A DNA stretch of 64,000 bases from positions 62,001 to 126,000 of the forward strand of contig JAQSEB010000037.1 in assembly GCA_030063045.1 (NCBI GenBank), written 5' to 3'. Below, piece by piece: positions 58,604-64,000 of this stretch; the first letter of the stretch is position 1; the number at the start of each line of letters is the position of its first letter. Position numbers and translations under genes: made by a program. Source of the DNA: Pratylenchus scribneri. Taxonomy: Eukaryota > Nematoda > Chromadorea > Rhabditida > Pratylenchidae. The notes beneath the pieces were generated by a model. That model worked only from the letters and a program-made list of their open reading frames with translations. It made no database searches and had not been told where the DNA came from.

Positions 58604-61425
58604 ATTATTTGCTTCTGATAAATATTTTTTACAACATATAAACCAGTTCAACCCAAACAATCCTTTATGGGTTTGGGCTGTTGGCTAAAGAAATTCTTTC
58701 CCTAAGGCAAAATTACACCAAATAACAAACGTCAAATAAGCAAAAAAAATATAGGAGAATTCGTATAGTTCTTCCTATACTGCTGATGGCCAACCAATTT
58801 GCTTTATTGCAAACCACTTTTGTGTCCCACCGAATGATTGGATTGTGACTACTTTTTTGGTGTCGCTGCTGATGATTTTTCGTTGATCTTTTTTTTGGTT
58901 TGCGCAATTTGTTTGCTTCTTTATTGCAGCCATAAATTTATGTGCGGACAATTGTCCAGCATTTAGAGCAATTTTTGAGCTAAATTGATTTGGATTGATG
59001 GCCAATATTGGAGAATAAAACCGGCTGTGCTGAGTTTATAAGAAAGATTTTGCACTTTTAGCTATTATGTAAATAATTTTTAGAGAAGTTTTGGCTATGT
59101 TTGTCCCCCAATTTTATCGAACTTGTGAGATGAAATGTGCTGAATTTTTGTACTCGGGGATTTTCGGGGATTCAATGAAGGAATTTAGACCATCTAATTC
59201 ATTCTGGAAAGATTCCATACTATTAAGATTAGAGATCGGACAGAGTGGTCAATCAAGATCTTGAACCCAAGATCTTGATAAATCTTATATTGATAAATAT
59301 TGACGGATTTTGGTTCAAGATCAAGATCAAGATTGCAAATTTAAAAAATTTACCAGATTTTTTTTCAAAAATGGCCGCGGATCGAAAAATTTTAGTCAAA
59401 AAAACCGTTTAGTGGTAAATTTTTACCTAAAATTTTAAAAAATCTACCAAAATTCTGCCCAAAATTTCTTCGATCAAGATTTTTCAAAATCTTGATAAAT
59501 CTTGATATTGGTCCGATCTCTAATTAAGATATCAAACAACTAAAAAAGAAGAAATTCATATAATCATTTGACCACCACATTGATGATTGGATTGTGATTT
59601 GTGAATGTTTTTTGTTTTTACTGTTAATATTTTGTTCCGTATGATTTTTGTGGTTTCATTTTTTCAACCAAAAATATGCTGGATGTCTAAACCAAATTGT
59701 ATGGGGGATATTTGATGGGGAAAATTAATGGCCAATATTGATGGAAATAAATAATTAATAACGGTTGGGATAATGAAGCGGATAGCTACTTTTTATTGAA
59801 TTTAAATAATATTTAAAATAGTGAAAAAAAGAAAAAAATGTGATTATTAAAATTTGATTCAAATCTTTTGCACATAGAATTAAATTAAAATGATTTGTTA
59901 ATTTTTGAAAGAAAATTGCGAATGTTCTAATTCTAATTGATTCATTTGATACGATTTTTGGAATTCACCAAATTATTCTCAAATTGAGTTTTTGCCAAAT
60001 GAATACAAATATTGTACCCATATAATATTTTATCATTCAGTCCCAAAGTTCATCTAAACTATTTAACTATAATATTACAATTTTATTTTTCATTTATTTA
60101 TAATCTCTCTCAGCAGCTATCTCCGTCTCCTAAGAATGGATTTTTTGTAAACAGCGGCCAATTTTATTTGTGATATTAAATATGATTCAAGACTTTTTTG
60201 CTATTTCCATTCCCAACACCGCAAGACAAATTCCCATTAGCAAAATCCACTACAAAAAATTGACTAGAAAAATATAACAAAATGAACAATATTAATTTTT
60301 GTAATATAGCAGCAAATTTTATTTTATGTCTAATCAAAATCATTAATTTTTTTATTCTCATTCTAATCAGCCTTAGCAAATTGCAAATTCCCATTAGCAA
60401 AATCGACTATAAAAAGTGACTACAAAATATATTAAAATTGACTACACTACAAAGTACAAACATCAGAAATCGTCGCTCATATTTTCCTCTTTTTTTCCAT
60501 TTAATCCGCGATCTTTTATTCAAAATGCGATGACGGAGTGGACGGACTCCATTCCCGCGGTTGATAAAATTTTGATTAAATCGCATATCAACATCAAATA
60601 ATTTATCATTATTTTATCAGCTCAGAATCAAATCATAAGTCCAACAAAAAATCATCATATAATCTTGAACGAAAAAAAACCCGAATTTTTTTTAATTTAT
60701 ACAATGAGATAAAACAACACCAGACAAATGAGGACAAAAGGCTGAAAAGAGGTGGGAGGCTGGCGGAGTCTGGAGATTTTTTAATTTTTCACTTCATTCG
60801 CGAATTAACTGCTGCTGCAACCAAACATATTTCTAGTCATAGTCAGCCCCGCCAGCCACCAAACAACCTTTTTCCCATTCATCCTTCCTCCTCCTCCTTC
60901 CCAAAACTACACGCATGTGACCCCTCCGTCTCAGACAAATCGATTATAATAAATGGGCAACCGTCCAATTTTTTATTTTGTTATATGCACAACTTTTCAC
61001 CTTTTATTAGAGCAACATTGCTGGCTTTTTTTATTTTTTTATTAAAACAATAAACAAATCCATATTTTTAATTGATTAATATAACACAGCTTAAAATAAA
61101 AAATAAGTTCTAAAAATCCCTATATTAAATTTAAAAATTTTTCCCTTTTTTTGAGAGAAAAACCAAGCCTCACTTATGATATGACGGCTATAGCTAACCT
61201 CAAAATCTGATACAAATTTAATATGAAAAATTGAACTGGGCCCAGCCCTATTTATTATTATTATTTTAATATTTACCCATCTGTCAATTTAATGATTATT
61301 TTATTAACTGCAAAGTACGCATTTTATTCATCCATCCAAATTCGTGTTTTTCCTCCATTTTTGATTAATTTTTATTCCAAGAAAAAATTAAAAACTGTTT
61401 CAGCTTTTTCTTCATTTTTATTTTA
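58604..61425. other. intergenic with repeats, no gene
   Basis: The left end continues the tandem array interrupted by the retrotransposon (to about 58800). A hAT-like MITE lies at 59230-59521. The region from about 59530 to 61425 is AT-rich; two related stretches with CAAATTCCCATTAGCAAAAT occur near 60225 and 60380. ORFs here are short and unsupported. Confidence 0.55.
59230..59521. mobile_element. hAT-like MITE
   Basis: A 292-bp element with inverted termini TAGAGATCGGAC / GTCCGATCTCTA and a perfect 8-bp target duplication ATTAAGAT on both sides (59222-59229 and 59522-59529). An 8-bp duplication and a TAG-type terminus are typical of hAT transposons. The interior is rich in AAGATCTTGATAAATCTTG repeats and encodes nothing. 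Confidence 0.85.
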
Positions 61426-62329
61426 CAGGGTGACCCAAAAGTCCGTTTCCACTTGTTTTTTGTCATAACTTTATTACAAATTAAGATATACGGATTGAAA
61501 TATAGTCAAAATGTAGGCAAGAGTATTGGGAATAAGATAAAATATTAACACAAATTTTATCCATTCTTATCTTAGTGCCAGGGGCAAAAATGCTTGAAGA
61601 AATTTTTGCTGAAGGCACGCACCCCCTCACTGGAAACTGTACCTCATTCTCGAAGGAGAAATTTTTTGAAGAGATCAAAACTTTTCTGCAATTTAGAACA
61701 GACCCTGTTCTACAAAATATCATAAAAGAAACATTCATAGATTTCAATTTCTGACTATTAGGGATACATTTATCAAGGTGATATTTTCTAGCAAATTTTT
61801 CTGAAACCACTTTTTTAACTCTTTACTATTTTGTCCTCGTTAGAGTCAAATAGGAAAATCCATTTTCTATTAGCGAGATAGGCATGATTCTTAGGTTTAA
61901 TTATTCCTTAATGAAATTTTTTGAAATTATAATTTTTCTTGATTTTGACCTCGAGATCAGCGAAAACTTGACTTTTTGATTTCCAACCCCATATCATCAC
62001 TAATAGATAGTATTTGGAATTTCCGATTATACCATCAGATAGAGGAGATTCAGATGCAAATAATTTGTGATTTTGACAATTGTGTGTGGCTTAGAAAATA
62101 AAAATTTTACTTTGAAAAATTAGTCAGTCGAGTTGCGTGCCTTCAGCAAAAATTTCTTCAAGCATTTTTGCCCCTGGCACTAAGATAAGAATGGATAAAA
62201 TTTGTGTTAATATTTTATCTTATTCCCAATACTCTTGCCTACATTTTGACTATATTTCAATCCGTATATCTTAATTTGTAATAAAGTTATGACAAAAAAC
62301 AAGTGGAAACGGACTTTTGGGTCACCCTG
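61426..62329. mobile_element. Tc1/mariner-like non-autonomous element with 196-bp TIRs
   Basis: A 904-bp element flanked by TA. The termini CAGGGTGACCCAAAAGTCCG and their complement extend as apparently perfect inverted repeats for 196 bp (61426-61621 and 62134-62329). The TA target and CAGGGTG terminus are usual for the IS630/Tc1/mariner superfamily. The interior of about 510 bp has no transposase; the only ORF, 109 codons on the minus strand, is read through the left arm. It lies about 50 bp upstream of the nuclear receptor start codon. Confidence 0.9.
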
Positions 62330-62381
62330 TATTTTAATGCTTTTTAGACAATTACATCAAATATATTTGCCATAAATAAAA

Positions 62382-64000
62382 ATGACTTCTTCCGCCTCGG
62401 TATTCTCATCACAGCATCAGCAAAATGGTCAAACTTCTTCTTCTGCATCATTTTGCGTTGTTTGCGCCGGTCCAACCAATGGAATATGGCATTATGGGGT
62501 GGAATCTTGCCGAGCTTGTGCCTCATTTTTTCATCGCTCCGTGAAAGATGCTCGCAAATATGTTTGCCGTTCAGAGCAGAATTGCCTGATTATTAATGGT
62601 GGGCACAAAAATTGGGGAATTTTAACATCCAAATTTGTAAAATTTGATCCCGAATTAAATTAAATTTTTCAAGAAATTAGTTTAGTAATTTGACTATATT
62701 TTATAGCTTATCCGATTTTGGCATATTTTGTCGCTTTTTGGTAATAAAATTTTTGCCAATTTCAATTAAAAATTTTTATTTATTTGCCTCGAAATTATCA
62801 AAAAAGTTATGATTATGACCAAACCTGGCAAAATTGGCCAAATTTTTTTTGGCCTTAACATTCTGGCCAATTATGTTTAATTCAATCATTTTGACATAAA
62901 AATTCTTTACAAAAATATAAATTAATCCGTAGAAAAATGAATAAAATTCGGGTGAAAATGAGTAGCTATTATTTATATATATTTACTACATATTGATTAG
63001 CAAATAGCAATGCCAAAAATTTCTCCATTTTCCTTTCTTTTTGCTTGTTCCCATCTCCCACTCAATGGGAAGAGCAGAGAAATGGGCGTAAGGGCGATAG
63101 ACAACGATGAATTATCTCCCTTCCTTTAGTTTTATTTGCTCCTATTGCCTGCTTCCCATTCGATATTACCCCCAGAATTGAGCTATTCCTATATAAGCGA
63201 GTTGTCTTTTCCCATTGCTGTGGGATTCAGTGGAGCAAAGGAAAAAGAATAGCTTCGTGCTGTGAGGTTTCAAACGTTCCTTCCCCCCCTCCCCCTCGTA
63301 GGGCCAGAGCCTTCCCTTAAAAGGCATTTGCGACCTCGCAGGGCGGGGAGGGGGGAGGATGTGGCCTATTAAGCGGCTGAATCAACCAAATTTTTTCCCG
63401 AATAATTGTGTAAAAAATGTTAAAAATGTTTAATAAAATGTTGACCCTTTTTAAACAAATTAACCACATTTTTCTAAAAAAATTCCCCTGGAAAATGTTT
63501 TATTAAACTGGTATATTTGATTATTTTTTTAAAAATTAGAATCAAAATTTAAGCAATTTTTACCATTTAATTATTGTTGAAATTTAATTAAAAAATTTGA
63601 TTATAATTTTAATGTGCTTTTTTAGAAGAAGGCTTGCGCAATTCTTGTCGATTTTGCCGTCTGAAAAAATGCATTGAAGTGGGCATGGTCCTGGATGAGC
63701 CCAGAAAAAGGGAGAAGAAAGGTGCCAAAAATATAAAAAAAATAATATTTTAATTAATATTTAATTTTTAATAATATTTTTAAATATTTTTAGAAGAAAG
63801 CCAAAGCCTTCCCTCGGTCCCATCCATCCAACCGGAACATTCTTCCCATCAACAACAGCAGCCAATGATCTTTTACCAATCCACCTCATTTTCACCGCAA
63901 CTTCATGGTTCACCGCCCGCAAATATTCCATCACCAGCTGCTGAATCCACAATTGAATCTCGCATTCCAATCACACATGAATTTGAGCAACACATTCGAC
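62382..64000 (+). CDS. nuclear hormone receptor (C4 zinc finger), 3' part beyond window
   Basis: Exons 62382-62598, 63626-63721 and 63794 to the window end join in phase. After a Ser/Gln-rich start, the DNA-binding domain begins at about residue 25: CVVCAGPTNGIWHYGVESC, with CRACASFFHRS forming the P-box helix of the first finger. The second finger continues through CRSEQNC into NSCRFCRLKKCIEVGM, the standard CR.CR..KC...GM ending, followed by a basic hinge (RKREKK). The third exon is a Ser/Pro/Gln-rich hinge (HQQQQPMIFYQ). The ligand-binding domain must lie beyond 64000. The divergent P-box fits the nematode supplementary nuclear receptors (HNF4-derived), which are transcription factors. Intron 1 contains copy B of the GC-rich element, and a Tc1/mariner-like element abuts the promoter. 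Confidence 0.93.
63045..63400 (-). repeat. GC-rich ~340-bp dispersed element, copy B
   Basis: Inverted relative to copy A (27557-27925). It carries the same facing C-rich and G-rich runs (CCCCCCTCCCCCTCG; GGCGGGGAGGGGGGAGG), the TATATAAGCGAGTTGTC stretch and the TAAGCGGCTGAATCAACC end. It lies in intron 1 of the nuclear receptor gene. Confidence 0.85.

Noticed and set aside
61481..61810. 109-codon minus-strand ORF as a possible transposase
   Set aside because: It runs through the left 196-bp inverted repeat, shows no DDE/D motif or helix-turn-helix, and its counterpart in the right arm is not extended.
1..64000. CRISPR arrays, bacterial operons, rRNA or intact tRNA genes
   Set aside because: None seen. 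The regular arrays here are minisatellites with contiguous units and no spacers, and no intact tRNA T-arm or rRNA core sequence was recognised on either strand.

Overview
This is eukaryotic, AT-rich DNA (very roughly 30% GC by eye) with small exons, many AT-rich introns and no operon-like bacterial signals. Two cuticle collagens, chemosensory serpentine receptors of the STR-like and SRE families, a DUF229 protein and a divergent nuclear hormone receptor make it nematode nuclear DNA. The TTG/AAT/CAA-rich codon use, two GC-AG introns and a small secreted cellulose-binding-like protein fit a tylenchid (plant-parasitic, clade IV) nematode, but species and clade are inference.

Layout. 1.1-2.0 kb (-): small secreted CBM49-like protein. 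3.5-10.8 kb (+): DUF229 membrane-anchored sulfatase-like protein whose introns hold a 25-bp minisatellite and a 0.9-kb foldback element. 12.8-13.8 kb (-): small single-pass membrane protein. 14.7-15.0 kb (-): orphan 3' coding segment. 15.2-19.3 kb (+): predicted secreted protein with about three galectin-like domains, carrying a 27-bp minisatellite in an intron. 20.4-21.4 kb (-): dead copy of a serpentine receptor; 23.0-25.1 kb (-): its intact paralogue; each has the same type of minisatellite just 3' of it. 26.5-27.0 kb (+): possible small cysteine-containing peptide gene. 27.0-32.8 kb: gene-poor. 32.9-38.6 kb (+): H+/myo-inositol cotransporter (SLC2A13/HMIT type), 20 exons. 39.6-42.8 kb (-) and 49.9-52.1 kb (-): two cuticle collagens. 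44.0-47.7 kb (-): SRE-family receptor with two apparent frame breaks. 53.9-58.6 kb (+): young, full-length Ty3/gypsy-type LTR retrotransposon. 59.2-59.5 kb: hAT-like MITE. 61.4-62.3 kb: Tc1/mariner-like element with perfect 196-bp inverted repeats. 62.4 kb to the window end (+): nuclear hormone receptor, cut by the window edge.

The genes do not form a pathway. They cover cuticle building (collagens), chemosensation (receptors), secreted or surface proteins (CBM-like, galectin, DUF229, membrane protein), solute transport and transcription control. Most of the remaining sequence is repeats: three minisatellite arrays, two of which share a 16-bp core; at least five copies of one foldback family marked by the motif GAGACGCATCGA; several direct duplications; and a GC-rich 340-bp element present twice in inverted orientation 35 kb apart.

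Exon joins were made by eye from splice consensus and reading-frame continuity. Reading frame closes exactly for DUF229 (662 codons), galectin (726), HMIT (667), collagens (519 and 332), the STR-like receptor (362), the CBM-like protein (145) and the membrane protein (129). No database or transcript evidence was available.
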